A program made the translations under genes and the position numbers. Source: Liquidambar formosana (Eukaryota; Streptophyta; Magnoliopsida; Saxifragales; Altingiaceae). Taken from it: 64,000 nt of DNA. The notes under the pieces are model-generated. The model did not search any database and had not been told where the DNA came from. It saw only the letters and a list, made by a program, of their open reading frames with translations. Positions 54,001-62,308 of this stretch are shown piece by piece; within the stretch, counting starts at the first letter, position 1, and the number at the start of each line of letters is the position of its first letter. Where the stretch lies: NCBI GenBank assembly GCA_039720395.1, contig CM077821.1, positions 40,980,792 to 41,044,791 on the forward strand, given 5' to 3'.

Positions 54001-55193
54001 ACCAAAATATGGAATGTGGTACCAGCTTCCACACATTCTGAAACATTGTTGCAAGAGCTACCATTTCGACATGACTCAACCACCTGTAACACTCCATACA
54101 TTGACATATCACACAAGCCCAATAGCTTTCCATTTTGTCTCATAAACTTTTCTACGACTTAAATTGTCCTTCAAAAAAAAATTTTGCGAGTTTCACAATG
54201 ATTACAATGATCCCCCCACAATCCCTTGACACTACAGTTCAATGTTCAAGATTCTAATAAAAATGAATAAGTAAACCCTTGTTTATTCTCTTAAATATTC
54301 CTCCAATAAGAGCACTGCAGCGTTTTCCTTGAACTTGTCCACACCATGTATTAGTAACCCATTGAATCAAACTTAAAAAGGAATGGGAAAAAAACAGACA
54401 AAGGCACACACTCACAAAGATCTAAAATAGAAAAATAAAACAGTTCCACATAAAAAACGTTCTCCAAAAATATTTAGTGGATTGTTGGAACAACACATTC
54501 AAATGAAACTGACAACTGAGGTAGCAAAACATGGTAACATTAGCAGAAAACATCATCACACAAACTGCAATAAATACCTCAACTTCTAGGACATTTGATG
54601 AGGAATGAGAATAGAGAAAAGGCTGACAGAGGCGCCTAAACCTTGTCTCTCCTTCACACTGAACAAAAACCTCCAAAGCAAACGAAGGAGGTGAAGTAGC
54701 TCTGCACAAGAAAAATACAATATTACAATTGGCAAACGATTTCCCAAAAGAGAAGAGGGGGAGGAAGAGAAAGAAAAAACATATGACCTCAGGCCATGAC
54801 TAAAGTGGACCACAAATCTAATTTTCAGCACTTACATAAATGGACATGCATATATGGAGCTAAAATCAGCAATTGAACAGCTTGCAGGCTGCAGTGTGAC
54901 ACACTATTACTTCATCCTTCTTGTACATTTTCCTTTTTCAATAATAATTGTTGGTTATCGAAGGAAAAAGAAGACATACTATAACAGCCCTAAATTTCAA
55001 TACACTTGTTTCACTCTTAGGAGCCAATATATATATATATATATAGATGGGGGCTGATCATGTATGGGATATCCCGGAGTATCCCGTTCAATCATGGCCG
55101 TCCGTGAGCGACACGCACGCATTCACACCCGCGCGTGTCGCTCACGAATGGCCGTGATCGAAAGGGATATCCCGCACATGATCAAAGCTTTAT

Positions 55194-55256
<63 letters not shown>

Positions 55257-55500
55257 CACACTAAAAGTTGGCATACACTATGCGTGCGTGTGAGAGGTGT
55301 TACCTAAGATTGAGACGTGAAAGGTGGAAGGTAAAAGAATTTGGGTTGCAGTAGTTTTTTTCCTTTCAAATCAAATTGATGTGATACTACCATTTTGCCC
55401 CCATTAATTTTCTCACAACAAAAAGGGGGAAAAAATTATAGGGGTGCTATTGGGATTTAATGGGGAAGAGACAAATTAAAAGACCAACTCTTCCCTTTAT

Positions 55501-55541
<41 letters not shown>

Positions 55542-58500
55542 ATCCCAGTCAGGTAGGGACATGTTGATATAACTTATATAAGCACCATGCATTAGGGGTT
55601 GTACCCCATGCATTGGCCTAATGTAACTCATAACCCACCAATGCATGGGGTAAAACCCCCAATGCGGGTGTTGATATAACTTATTTCAGCCCGCCTCTAC
55701 CTAACCACCATCCTATATTATATATATATACAATTCTGTTCTTATCAGGATATCCCATTAGTTTATTTTTCGGGATAGTAGATTCTCAGCCATTAGATTT
55801 GATCTAATGGCTGCAAATAATGGCAGCCAAAATATAATTAAAAAAAGAAAAGGAAAAAGGTTATCTGACATAACATGTTCGCCTCAGGTTTAGCTAGCGT
55901 ATTGAGTACACCTAAAACCTCTCCCAAACTCCTACTTTCTCTCTTTGTTATTCCCATTCCTCTTTCTCCCTTCACATCTCATGTCACTGGTGAGTATGCC
56001 GGAGACGGCAATGGACAACGCCAGCAAAAGTTTGATTTTTCTTTTTCTTTTTCTGAGTTTTCTTCTTTTCGTTCGTTTTTTTTTTTTTTTTTTTTTTTCA
56101 TTGCTTACCCCCCCCCCCCTTTTTTTCTTTTTTTTTTTTTTTGAAGAAGAAGAAGAAGGCTTTGGGGATCCCCTTCACTGTAGGTGACACACTACCGGAG
56201 ACGTCGACAGTCAACGCCAAGAAGATTTAAGCTTTTTTAAAATTAAAAAAATATAAATATAAATATAAAAGGTTTTGGGGCTTCGATAGTATGTTTTCTA
56301 GGTTGGAAAAGTTTGCTGGACAATTGATGGGATTTAGTTTTGTGATATGATGGCCATTGGATTTTTCATTCTAGTTTTAATTGGTTGAAGACAAGGTAAA
56401 GGGTTAATTCATAATCCTAAGTCCTAACTTCCATCATGCAAATCAGAAGCTTGAGTCTGACCTCTCAAGCTGAATTTTGGTATATTCACTATGGCCATGG
56501 TCCTTTTAATGTGGTGAAAGGGTGCAGTTTTACGATTTCTTAACTACTTGTCTACTTGACCAAGCCTTACAAAAAAGGAACAAAACCCAACCATACCATA
56601 GCATGGATTCTGCACTTGTACCTAGGGCAAGTTTACCACTTTGTGAAACTAAACCCTACCATATACCATAACATGGATTCTACACAACATAGAATTTTTT
56701 TTTTTTAATGGAATTAACATAAAAAGAAACTAGTTCTTACACCATTCATACAAAGTTCATCAGTACTCAATGTTGACCTAGACTACAAAGGTTGTAGGGC
56801 TAGAGTCAGCATCATGCCGATTGAGACTACTCAAACTGTGGCGCTTGGCTACAGCACTGCCCTTTAAAAGATTTGAGGACGCCTCTCTTGACACCAACTA
56901 GTTTTAGGTGAAATGGTTAGCTCTCTCCTAAAATTGTTATCTGAGCAAGGTCCTATTCGAGTCCCCAGGAGGGCACGGCATGTGCTGGGGGGTGATTATT
57001 GGCCTAGACTGCAAGGGATTACTGGGTTAAAGTCAACATCATGCCGGTTGAGACTACTTGAACCATGATGCTTAACTGCTACGCTACCCTTTAAAAGATT
57101 TGAGGGCACCTCTCCTAACACTAGCTGGTTTTAGTTGAAATGGTTAGCACTTGATCCTACACTCAACACTATTAATACTCAACTACTTTGGAGAACTTCT
57201 AAATTTTATTTTATATTATCCTATTTTCGAAACAAATGACACAAGCAAACATTATTCCTGATGCAAAATTTGGCAGCCCCATCTCTGACGTTAAAAATGT
57301 TACCCACATTGATGCAATATCTAGCATTCTCACTAGTGACATAAAGGAAGAGGGAAGAGACAGCACCACAAGAGAGCCCCAAAACCTTGAGAAAAAAAAA
57401 AACTAGAAATCTTTTTGGCGTTGACCGTCAACATCTCCAGCAGTATCACCGGCAATGAAGGGGATCCCCAAAACCTTCTTCCAAAAAGTTAAAATAAAAC
57501 ACTTATCAGTGTTGTCCATTGTCGTCTCTGGCATACTCACCGGTGAGATGAGGCATGAAGGGAGAGAGGGGAATGGGAATAACAAAGAAAGAAAGTAGGA
57601 GCTAAGGAGAGGTTTTAGGCGTATTCAATATGCTCACTAAACCCGAGGTGAACAGGTAATGTCTAATAACCTTTTTCCTTTTTTTTAATTATATTTTGGC
57701 TGCCATTACTTGCGACCATTAGATCAAATCTAATGGTTGAGAATCTACTATACCGGAAAATAAACTAATGGGATATCCCTGATAAGAATAGAGCAATATA
57801 TATATATATAATATATAGTGTGTGTGTGTGTGTATATATATATATATCCAATAAAATGCAAGATGACCGAAGTTGGCCTTCATTAACCATTTATGAAAGA
57901 GAAGCATTGTTTTTTATTTCATGGACAATTAGTATATGATCATCTCAGTGTAATTCCTTCTGCGAATTTTTGGCTTGAATGCATTGTCTTAATTGGTGTT
58001 CAGAGTCGCCATCCTTTTCCATAATGGTTAATGGAGTGCCAACCAGATCCTTCCATAGCTCAAAAGAGATCATCTCAGAGGACCTTTGATATCCTCTTAT
58101 TTTCAGCACTCCTTTTGTTTCAGAACTTTTTGTGAACACAACCTCCTTTTGTGATGCAAAATTACAAATCATAGGCAACCGAGAATTCCGTAACATGTTT
58201 TAAACGACCCCACTAGTTTGAGAACCAATTTATGGAAGAGAGAGATGTTTTTCGTCAGCAACGTGCATATAATAGAGTAATCTGATGACCTTAGCTTTCA
58301 GGTTAATTTGCTCAAAACCAAAATTTGGGTCTTGAATTGGGTGCTCTTTATAAAGCTGCTTCAATTAGAATCCAATCATTGATAGAAAGGTTGGCCTTTT
58401 GGGAAGAGGGTTACTTGTTCAAAGACAGCAAAATACTCCTTATACAAACTACACTAGCTAACTTACCAACTTATCTCCTTTCCATTTTTAGCATTACTCT

Positions 58501-61336
58501 TCAGTACCACCAAAAATGGAATGCCTCCAAGTTCCAGCACAGGAAAGCTGATAATTTCAAATTCGAATTCATGAAACTTGAAAAGCAACGAGACTCCACA
58601 AAAGGTCTACCACTACCTACTTACATCCCCCGAATAGAAACGCCATGAGCAAGACACATCTTCCCAAAACCGGATTCAAAAACCAAGACAAGCCTTGATA
58701 AATAAACTTCCATGGACAGCAGGCTAAAACCCTAGTCAATAAGAGAATCCTTGCTGCCATCTCCAATCCCATATGCCTTGAGAAATAAACTTCCATGGAC
58801 AATGGACTAAAACCCTAGGACTAATAAGGGAATCCCTACTGCCATCTCCAATCCCATATTTGCTCTAAATAACAGCATGCCATAAGGAATCATTTTCATC
58901 AAGAAACCTCCATAACCACTTTTCAATCAATGGAATGTTTCTAGCAATAATATAACTAATAACAAGAAGAAGAAAAAAACCTTAGAATGAGATACAACTT
59001 CCCAACTGACCAAATCATCTCTTCCCTTCTCCACAACCTTCCCATAAAAAATCTCTCATCAACTTTTCAATTATACTTTCCACGCTGACGGAGATCTTGA
59101 AAAAAGACATGTATTAAATAGGAATGCTAGACAGAACAGCTTTAATCCAAAATAAGTCTAGCACCCCCCCCCCCAACTTTTTTCTATCTCTCTCTCTTTA
59201 GAAAGCAATGCCTTTTTCCAACCATCCAATGTTCTGAAAAACTAGATTCCAAAAAGAACCAGATTTAGGATCACCAGTTCACCACCTAAGAATAAACCTA
59301 AATATTTCAAAGGCCAACTCTCCAAAGAACATCCTAACACACTTGCCAACCTATCTAATATATCAAGAGAGAAATTGAAACCTGCTAAAGAACATTTATT
59401 CACTCAAAAATCTGAAGAATAGACTGAAGATTAAGAAGGTTCCGGTCATCCCCTTATGCAAAAAACAAAGTGTCATTGTGAGTGAGAGACATGGATACAC
59501 AATCCCTCCCAATAGAAAAGCCTTCGAACAAGTTAACCTCCTTGCCTCTACCCACTAATCTACTCAATACATCTACAACCAAAGAAAACAAAAAGGGAGA
59601 TAAATGGTCCCTTGCCAAAGCCTCTAGAGGCCTTCAAAGTGTAGTCTGGTTTGTCATTTACCACTACTAAAAAGTTAGAAGAAAATAAACAACCTCTAAT
59701 CCAAGAGCTCCACCTAGAACCAAATACTTTACTCTCTAACACAAAGTCCAAGAACTCCCACCTAATGTGATCATAAACCTTTTCAAAATCAAATTTAAAA
59801 AGAAAATCCTTCATACCAAAAGACCTAAGTTCCTCCACTTCTTCATTAGCAATCAATGCCAACCTAAGCACACAAAATAGTGCCGCTAAGAACAGCTCTC
59901 AATCTACTAGACAACACCATAGCCAAAATCTTATACAAAGATGTAACTAAGCTTATGGCCTTAAAATCTTTCAACTTCAAAGATCTCTCTTTTTTAGAAA
60001 TAAGGCAAACTCGGTTGGCAAGGGACTACGCCTCAGGAAGCAAAGGTCCTGAGTTCAACTCTTGCGAAACCCCTTGGGGCCATCCACACAAAGTTTCATA
60101 GTTCTCATGGGCCTTGGAATTACCTAGTCCATATGGGTTGTGAGGTCTTATATGAGCCTGGGGTTTCCCCGAATGGTTTCCTCGTCATAAAAATAAAATA
60201 TAAAATATAAAAAAGGCAGATCATTAGAACATCAGAACTTATGAAACAAAAGTTTTAAATTTCTTTTCTATAATTTTTTTTCTAAGTTGTTTAAGAACCC
60301 TCAATGGTTAGGTCAGGCACTATCAGCTACCAACACTTTTGTCTAATACTCCCTCCATCCCACAAAGATAGACCATGTTTGACAAAACACAGAGTCTAAG
60401 AAAAGGCCATCATTGCATTGACTTGTCAATTATTAAGCACCATCTTTCCAAAAATACCCTCTCTTTTTATGTATTGGGTTTTGTGTTGAAAGTAATTATT
60501 GAATTAACAATGGGTAGTGTGGGAAACTTAAAAAATTATGATTTGACTTTTCAAGGTGGACAAACATTTTGGGACAAAAAAGTAACAAATATGGTCTATC
60601 TTTGTGGGATGGAGGGAGTAACAATAGTTTAATCCTTATTGTCAAGCCTGTAAGTTAAGCCCAATATTGCAGATTTTCAAGCTTCATGTAATATCTAGAG
60701 CGAATTTCAAAATATTTCACATTCTAAACTATTACACAATATAACCTTTCTCCATGCAAATCTCAAGTTAAACAAATAAATTTGATACTCCCTCCGTCCC
60801 ACAAAGATAGGCCATATTTGCCACTTTTTTTGTCCCAAAATGTTTGTCCATTTTGAAAAGTCAAATCACAATTTTTTTTAATTTCCTATATTACCCTTTG
60901 TTATTCCAATAATTACTTTCCAACACAAAACCCAATAACAAGGTGGAAAGGGTAATTTTGGAAAAATAGAGTTTAATAAAAGACAAGTCAATGAAATGAT
61001 GTATTTTCTTAAATTACATGTTTTTTCGAACATGGCCTATCTTTGTGGGACGGAGAGAGTAGATATTTTAATTATATTCTGGCAAAAACAAAATGGATGC
61101 CCATGTTGAAATTAAATCTATAAGTAATAGCTTAATGCTAACATAACCACAACAGCATTTTTCTTACGTGATGTCACATGTCAGTAGCAGCATGTGCATT
61201 CCCTTAGAATGTTATTAATAGCAATCACGAATATTAGCACCACATACCCAAGAAGTGTTACTGCTGAAGAGGCCGACGAAGCATTCTGTTCAAGGAACTC
61301 ACAAGCAGTGATGACAATAGGTTCAGCAAATATTAC
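28093..61336 (-). CDS. VIR: VIRILIZER homolog, m6A writer subunit; exon 1 off window, three frame breaks
   Basis: VIR scaffolds the plant mRNA m6A writer (MTA, MTB, FIP37, HAKAI) in the nucleus. Exons in transcript order: 61248-61336, 54578-54701, 48590-49252, 48066-48435, 47827-47931, 47505-47687, 46551-46692, 46291-46472, 46052-46137, 45919-45967, 42198-42264, 41623-42101, 41443-41542, 39614-39747, 38685-38753, 38384-38600, 37884-38099, 37588-37740, 37450-37503, 37117-37331, 36941-37010, 34007-34335, 31249-31415, 29749-31161, 28829-29662, 28657-28728, 28093-28113. Every junction is GT-AG with matching phase except across 48066-48435, 38685-38753 and 31249-31415, each one base too long. The sum is 6603 nt, so about 2200 codons plus exon 1; Arabidopsis VIR is about 2140 aa. 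N-terminal VIR domain, long helical repeat region, then a disordered Pro/Gln-rich tail. It may be intact with assembly errors or a decaying copy. Confidence 0.9.
31249..31415 (-). CDS. VIR: VIR exon 24, contains a +1 frame break
   Basis: Starts VAALKYLF in the frame entering from exon 23, then hits a TGA. From about 31385 on, the next frame reads ELPYDMVGMDGIPVENIKYI and continues in phase into exon 25. The exon is 167 nt where 166 is needed. The surplus base lies within 31385-31400, most simply in the T5 run (A5 at 31391-31395). Confidence 0.82.
31601..31681. repeat. Tandem duplication in a VIR intron, period about 42 bp
   Basis: TTCCACTTCAGGACAGCAGT... ending TGGTCGGAATA occurs twice in a row (31601 and 31643 on) with one base difference, so it is a recent duplication. 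Confidence 0.8.
32466..32483. repeat. G homopolymer in a VIR intron
   Basis: A near-uninterrupted run of about 18 G after a (GA)n and GGGAGGG tract. Such runs are often mis-sized in assemblies. Confidence 0.7.
34007..37740 (-). CDS. VIR: VIR exons 19-23
   Basis: Exons 37588-37740 (SLVVIQDMLRVFIIRIACQK), 37450-37503 (LYRLLDFIASLLEHPRAK), 37117-37331 (PLLLKEGVVQMLTKVLERCI), 36941-37010 (HSFENLSTEDCLLIFPYLFK) and 34007-34335 (LLPVGRELLACLTAFKELGS). All junction phases agree. A 2.6-kb intron with three (TA)n-flanked foldback elements precedes 34335. Confidence 0.87.
35182..35545. mobile_element. (TA)n-flanked foldback element 1
   Basis: The left end GGGGAAGGATCCGTTGACAC and the inverse of the right end GGAGAGGGATTAGTTGACAT continue into TTGATGTAAGAC / TTGGTGTAAGAC. 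Inside, CCAATCCAACCGTTGGATTA and GATACTCTACTCATGCAC pair with inverse copies near 35440-35480. (TA)n lies on both sides. Non-coding. Confidence 0.7.
35556..35697. mobile_element. (TA)n-flanked foldback element 2 (GGATATCC family)
   Basis: CTGATCATGTGCAGGATATC at the left pairs with the inverse of GGATATCCTGCACTTGAACAG at the right. The interior CCCTGAGCGATACACGTGTG resembles the element at 55046-55190. It lies between (TA)n tracts. Confidence 0.65.
35725..36040. mobile_element. (TA)n-flanked foldback element 3
   Basis: The left end GGATTGGGGGACACAAATTT and the inverse of the right end GGATTGAGGGACACAATTTT continue through GACACAAGTTTTTATAA on both sides. The interior CCCACCGTTGGATTAGATTG pairs with its inverse near 35950-35975. 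Flanked by (TA)n on both sides. Confidence 0.75.
36164..36219. repeat. (CA)n(TA)n microsatellite in a VIR intron
   Basis: About 22 CA units followed by a short TA run. Likely polymorphic. Confidence 0.9.
37884..39747 (-). CDS. VIR: VIR exons 15-18, exon 16 with a +1 frame break
   Basis: Exons 39614-39747 (YLVDEGTECNSTTDLLLERN), 38685-38753 (EAKEQHRNTKLMNALLRLHR), 38384-38600 (PKLAACAADLSSPYPNSALG) and 37884-38099 (NDLFPEEGVWLWKNGMPLLS). Exon 38685-38753 is 69 nt, but the flanking phases require 68. The surplus base is at the A3 run (T3 at 38690-38692), just after the codons for LHRE. Confidence 0.85.
41111..41320 (-). mobile_element. Probable SINE, minus strand, in a VIR intron
   Basis: Read on the minus strand: GGTCTCAGGTTCGATTCCCT (about 41268-41249), matching the RNA polymerase III B-box GGTTCGATTCC, then a GC-rich body and a 13-base A tail (T-run 41111-41123) next to (TA)n. 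The upstream A-box is not clear, so the head may be truncated. Confidence 0.55.
41443..42264 (-). CDS. VIR: VIR exons 12-14
   Basis: Exons 42198-42264 (AISVLIEALHSVKELEPSTM), 41623-42101 (ASPLNLAIFHSAAEIFEVIV through AFRILTFISENS) and 41443-41542 (AVAAALYDEGAITVIYAVLV). Phases 1 and 0 fit at each junction. The 3.65-kb intron before 42264 carries the antisense LINE. Confidence 0.88.
42610..45268 (+). mobile_element. 5'-truncated L1-type LINE, antisense in VIR intron 11
   Basis: Non-LTR reverse transcriptase without ORF1 or endonuclease. From 42630: YFEKLCCEEEDTRPLLDGV. After a frame break near 42890, 42950-44116 shows FAFIKGRQILDAVLVANE, CKMDLEKSYDHVNW, RRLQQGDPLSPLLFILVMEA and the catalytic LLFADDALFF (the FADD form of YxDD), then YLGLPLG and LSGWKKRYLSKGGKLILIR. 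After another break near 44090, a zf-RVT domain follows (44640-44830: WIPSVPSKVAFFLWLV, then CIMC and HLFIHC as likely zinc ligands). It ends in AAAAAATAATAATAATAATT. Dead, because it has several frame breaks. Confidence 0.9.
45919..47931 (-). CDS. VIR: VIR exons 6-11
   Basis: Exons 47827-47931 (CAVLSVLGGLSAVGKVT), 47505-47687 (KLINSRGPIEDPSPVACASR), 46551-46692 (ERGFLSLSAALLSSSILRSE), 46291-46472 (LIFLLLHSELSATLILALRG), 46052-46137 (VYAIDRLLTSSPQSEEFLWV) and 45919-45967 (SDCGRQALLAIGHFPE). All have GT-AG borders and consistent phases. Confidence 0.88.
48000..48032. repeat. (GT)n microsatellite in a VIR intron
   Basis: About 16 TG units directly upstream (in transcript sense) of VIR exon 6. 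Confidence 0.9.
48066..48435 (-). CDS. VIR: VIR exon 5, contains a +1 frame break
   Basis: Upstream part NKNVVLGLSVALLLCSGREG to SEGYSQLLKLLLQ is in one frame. Downstream part RHDVASLATYVLHRLRLYEV to ASRYE is in the next. They meet at an A5 run (minus strand; T5 at 48145-48149). Both splice borders are phase 0, yet the exon is 370 nt, one more than a multiple of three. Confidence 0.85.
48590..49252 (-). CDS. VIR: VIR exon 4
   Basis: A 221-codon exon starting AIVTSHLVVRGSYRSLSLVI and ending HHQLSQ; completes the N-terminal VIR domain. Acceptor TTGCAG, donor GTGATT. No internal stop. Confidence 0.92.
49672..50450 (-). mobile_element. LINE 3' fragment, zf-RVT part
   Basis: On the minus strand: GENDALVWRKDAKGSFSVKS, WIASVPSKVAFFTWLVCRGR, RCILCKQAEETVEHLFIHCH, then SKAVWRMVPHTFFWCI, followed by a 3' A-rich tail (T-runs 49672-49693). 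Same class as the LINE at 42610 but in the opposite orientation and lacking reverse transcriptase. Confidence 0.85.
51005..52260 (-). mobile_element. LINE 3' fragment interrupted by a hAT-type element
   Basis: The minus strand carries decayed zf-RVT-like sequence at 52260-51864. It resumes at 51240 and ends with the GTACTAGGGCTTTGCCTTCT...TAATATCTTTACTT layout seen at plant LINE 3' ends (about 51050-51010). The two parts are separated by the element at 51241-51855. Confidence 0.6.
51241..51855. mobile_element. Non-autonomous hAT-type element with ATATCG repeats
   Basis: Flanked by the exact 8-bp direct repeat ATACCATC (51233-51240 and 51856-51863), the target duplication length of hAT elements. 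The ends are inverted: CAAGGACTTAAATATC at the left and CATGGAGTAAAATATC read inward from the right. The interior ends hold many degenerate GATATATCG / CGATATATC units (51262-51345, 51585-51850), probably subterminal repeats. About 615 bp, non-coding. Confidence 0.75.
52460..52567. mobile_element. Short foldback MITE
   Basis: The left end GGGGGAATTACAGATTGGTC and the inverse of the right end GGGGGAATTACAAATTGGTC form near-perfect arms that continue into CAGTTACGGGTAA / CGGTTACGGTTAA. 108 bp. A related fragment lies near 6444. Confidence 0.75.
53757..54170 (-). mobile_element. LINE 3' fragment
   Basis: The minus strand reads WKLVPHSIFWSLWTVRNKRT followed by FENIEKN, typical of the end of plant LINE ORF2. 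It ends in a TTAATAATACTTGCACTAAT / A-rich 3' end at 53757-53770. Confidence 0.65.
54578..54701 (-). CDS. VIR: VIR exon 3
   Basis: Reads ATSPPSFALEVFVQCEGETR then FRRLCQPFLYSHSSSNVLEVE, joining in phase to exon 2 (codon GG|A). Lies 6.5 kb from exon 2 across a transposon-rich intron. Confidence 0.92.
55046..55190. mobile_element. (TA)n-flanked foldback element 4 (GGATATCC family)
   Basis: GGCTGATCATGTATGGGATA at the left pairs with the inverse of GGGATATCCCGCACATGATC at the right. The interior GTGAGCGACACGC pairs with GCGTGTCGCTCAC, so the entire 145 bp is one hairpin. It lies between a (TA)n tract and a mixed CA/TA tract. Confidence 0.75.
55191..55262. repeat. Compound (CA)n(TA)n microsatellite
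   Basis: Alternating CA and TA tracts directly next to foldback element 4. Confidence 0.9.
55541..55712. mobile_element. (TA)n-flanked foldback element 5
   Basis: CAGGTAGGGACATGTTGATA at the left is roughly inverse to the right end (GGGTGTTGATATAACTT and CTACCTAACC). Centrally, GGGGTTGTACCCCATGCATT pairs with CAATGCATGGGGTAAAACCC. Flanked by (TA)n at 55504-55538 and 55715-55730. The pairing is weaker than in the other elements. Confidence 0.5.
55731..57796. mobile_element. (TA)n-flanked long-TIR element in VIR intron 2
   Basis: The left end TTCTTATCAGGATATCCCAT is the inverse of the right end ATGGGATATCCCTGATAAGAA (one-base gap). The inverted match extends over hundreds of bases, including AAACTAATGGGATATCCC, TTAGATCAAATCTAATGG, GGCTGCCAT, GAGAGGTTTTAGG, the ACTTTCTTTCTTTGTTATTC stretch, GTGAGTATGCC and GGGGATCCCCTTCA. 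Arms are roughly 55731-56290 and 57380-57796 with indels, around a 1.1-kb interior without a recognisable transposase. (TA)n abuts both ends. Confidence 0.75.
56773..57148. repeat. Diverged direct duplication inside the long-TIR element
   Basis: Two 150-bp copies (56773-56922 and 56999-57148) start TTGACCTAGACTACAAAG / TTGGCCTAGACTGCAAGG and end GAAATGGTTAGC, sharing CCTTTAAAAGATTTGAGG. The segment between them contains TCCTATTCGAGTCCCC, weakly like a tRNA B-box, so a SINE origin is possible. Confidence 0.65.
57803..57848. repeat. (TA)n(TG)n(TA)n microsatellite
   Basis: Compound dinucleotide tract at the right border of the long-TIR element. Confidence 0.9.
58290..58520 (+). mobile_element. 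LINE reverse transcriptase fragment
   Basis: The plus strand reads LGALYKAASIRIQSLIERLA then FWEEGYLFKDSKILLIQTTL and ANLPTYLLSIF, matching the LINE RT thumb segment (compare LSGWKKRYLSKGGKLILIR at 43820-43880). Isolated fragment without ends. Confidence 0.7.
58620..59880 (-). mobile_element. Decayed LINE reverse transcriptase fragment
   Basis: From 59871 down the minus strand reads LIANEEVEELRSFGMKDFLF, KFDFEKVYDHIRWEFLDFVL, SRWSSWIRGCLFSSNFLVVV and LKASRGFGKGPF, the RT palm region. Further down are LDRLASVLGCSLESWPLKYL-like and LMRDFLWEG-like remnants with many stops. Dead and opposite in orientation to the neighbouring 58290 fragment. Confidence 0.75.
58693..58858. repeat. Tandem duplication within the decayed LINE
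   Basis: TTGATAAATAAACTTCCATG...CATCTCCAATCCCATAT occurs twice in a row (from about 58693 and 58782) with a few differences; unit about 88 bp. Confidence 0.75.
60010..60213 (+). mobile_element. SINE in VIR intron 2
   Basis: An A-box-like CGGTTGGCAAGGGACTA is followed about 35 bases on by a B-box-like GAGTTCAACTCT, then the body GGCCTTGGAATTACCTAGTC, CATATGGGTTGTGAGGTCTT and an A-rich tail AAAATAAAATATAAAATATA. The tRNA-derived head plus A-rich tail fits a SINE. A partial copy lies at 63536-63634. Confidence 0.6.
60349..60618 (+). mobile_element. Stowaway MITE, copy 1
   Basis: CTCCCTCCATCCCACAAAGA at the left and its inverse TCTTTGTGGGATGGAGGGAG at the right, flanked by TA on both sides (60347-60348, 60619-60620), the Stowaway signature. 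270 bp, non-coding. Confidence 0.9.
60788..61059 (-). mobile_element. Stowaway MITE, copy 2, inverted relative to copy 1
   Basis: CTCCCTCCGTCCCACAAAGA at the left and its inverse TCTTTGTGGGACGGAGAGAG at the right, TA on both sides (60786-60787, 61060-61061). Its left half matches the inverse of copy 1's right half (TTTGTCCCAAAATGTTTGTC, TTGAAAAGTCAAATCA), so the two copies are the same family in opposite orientation, 169 bp apart. Confidence 0.9.
61248..61336 (-). CDS. VIR: VIR exon 2
   Basis: Reads VIFAEPIVITACEFLEQNAS then SASSAVTLLG, the conserved start of the VIR N-terminal domain. The acceptor CTCCTACAG precedes 61336 and the donor GTATGT follows 61248. It enters in phase 0, so the missing first exon must end on a whole codon. 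Confidence 0.92.
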
Positions 61337-62308
61337 CTGTAGGAGAATGAATGTGTTAGTAGCAGCATTCAACTTCTAAACAAAACAACATGGGAAAAAG
61401 TAACAAATAAGCAGAAACTTAAGCACTACAAAAAATACACTGATATGCAAACTATCCAGACTTTGGTTGCAGTTTAAGTTTAAAGATGTTTACAAAACAT
61501 GTGAAAAACTGAAGTTCAAAGAAAAATTTTAAAAATTTGAAAAAAGGAACACCAAAAGCATGATTGAAATTATGCAAACAAAGCTATGGCTGGTCACCAC
61601 CCAGAGATACTCAAATTGTAAAGTAGAGAGATAGAAATGGCCTACAACAGCAAAAGATACCAAACTCAAATTATATATATATATATATATTTCAAATTTT
61701 CAACCAAAATCACAATACTAAAAACACCCATAACAATTTTAACTAATGTCCATTCCCTACCAACTTAAGCATTTGAAATTCAATGATATACGGACAGTTC
61801 TTACATTGTTAATTACTGCCCATTCCCTAAGAGCTTAAGCTTTTGAGGTTAAGCGATAGTTCAACAGTTTTACATTCCTCTTTCACCTTTAGTTTCCGGT
61901 CTAGACCTTTTGTGTCAGTAGGCATTAGTTGGACTCCACCTCTTCATATGTGTTCTTAAGGCCTCTTTAAATCTCTCCTGTGTTTTGGACCGGAGAGTGA
62001 TATTGTGCAATGGTGGTCATTATCTGGTGCACTTCGGCATGCCAAAATTTTCGAAGAGAATAGCAATATTGACGCTCTGTCAGAGAATGTTCAGACTTTA
62101 AGTTCATTTTAAAGTGTTTGCTTCTATAAGTGTTTCTTGACATCCCTCTTCCATAGCAGTGTGTGCTTCAATACCTTGTAATGGAAGATTAAGTTTTAAC
62201 TCTGATGGGTGCTTTTTGGGGAATCCAAGGTCTATGGGTGTGTTTTGCATTTTCAAAGACCATGGAGGTAAGATGGTTCTAAGAACAATAGGTTCTAATA
62301 CTATGTTA

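Noticed and set aside
60050..60070. tRNA gene suggested by a B-box-like sequence
   Set aside because: No cloverleaf could be drawn around it; it fits the head of a SINE.
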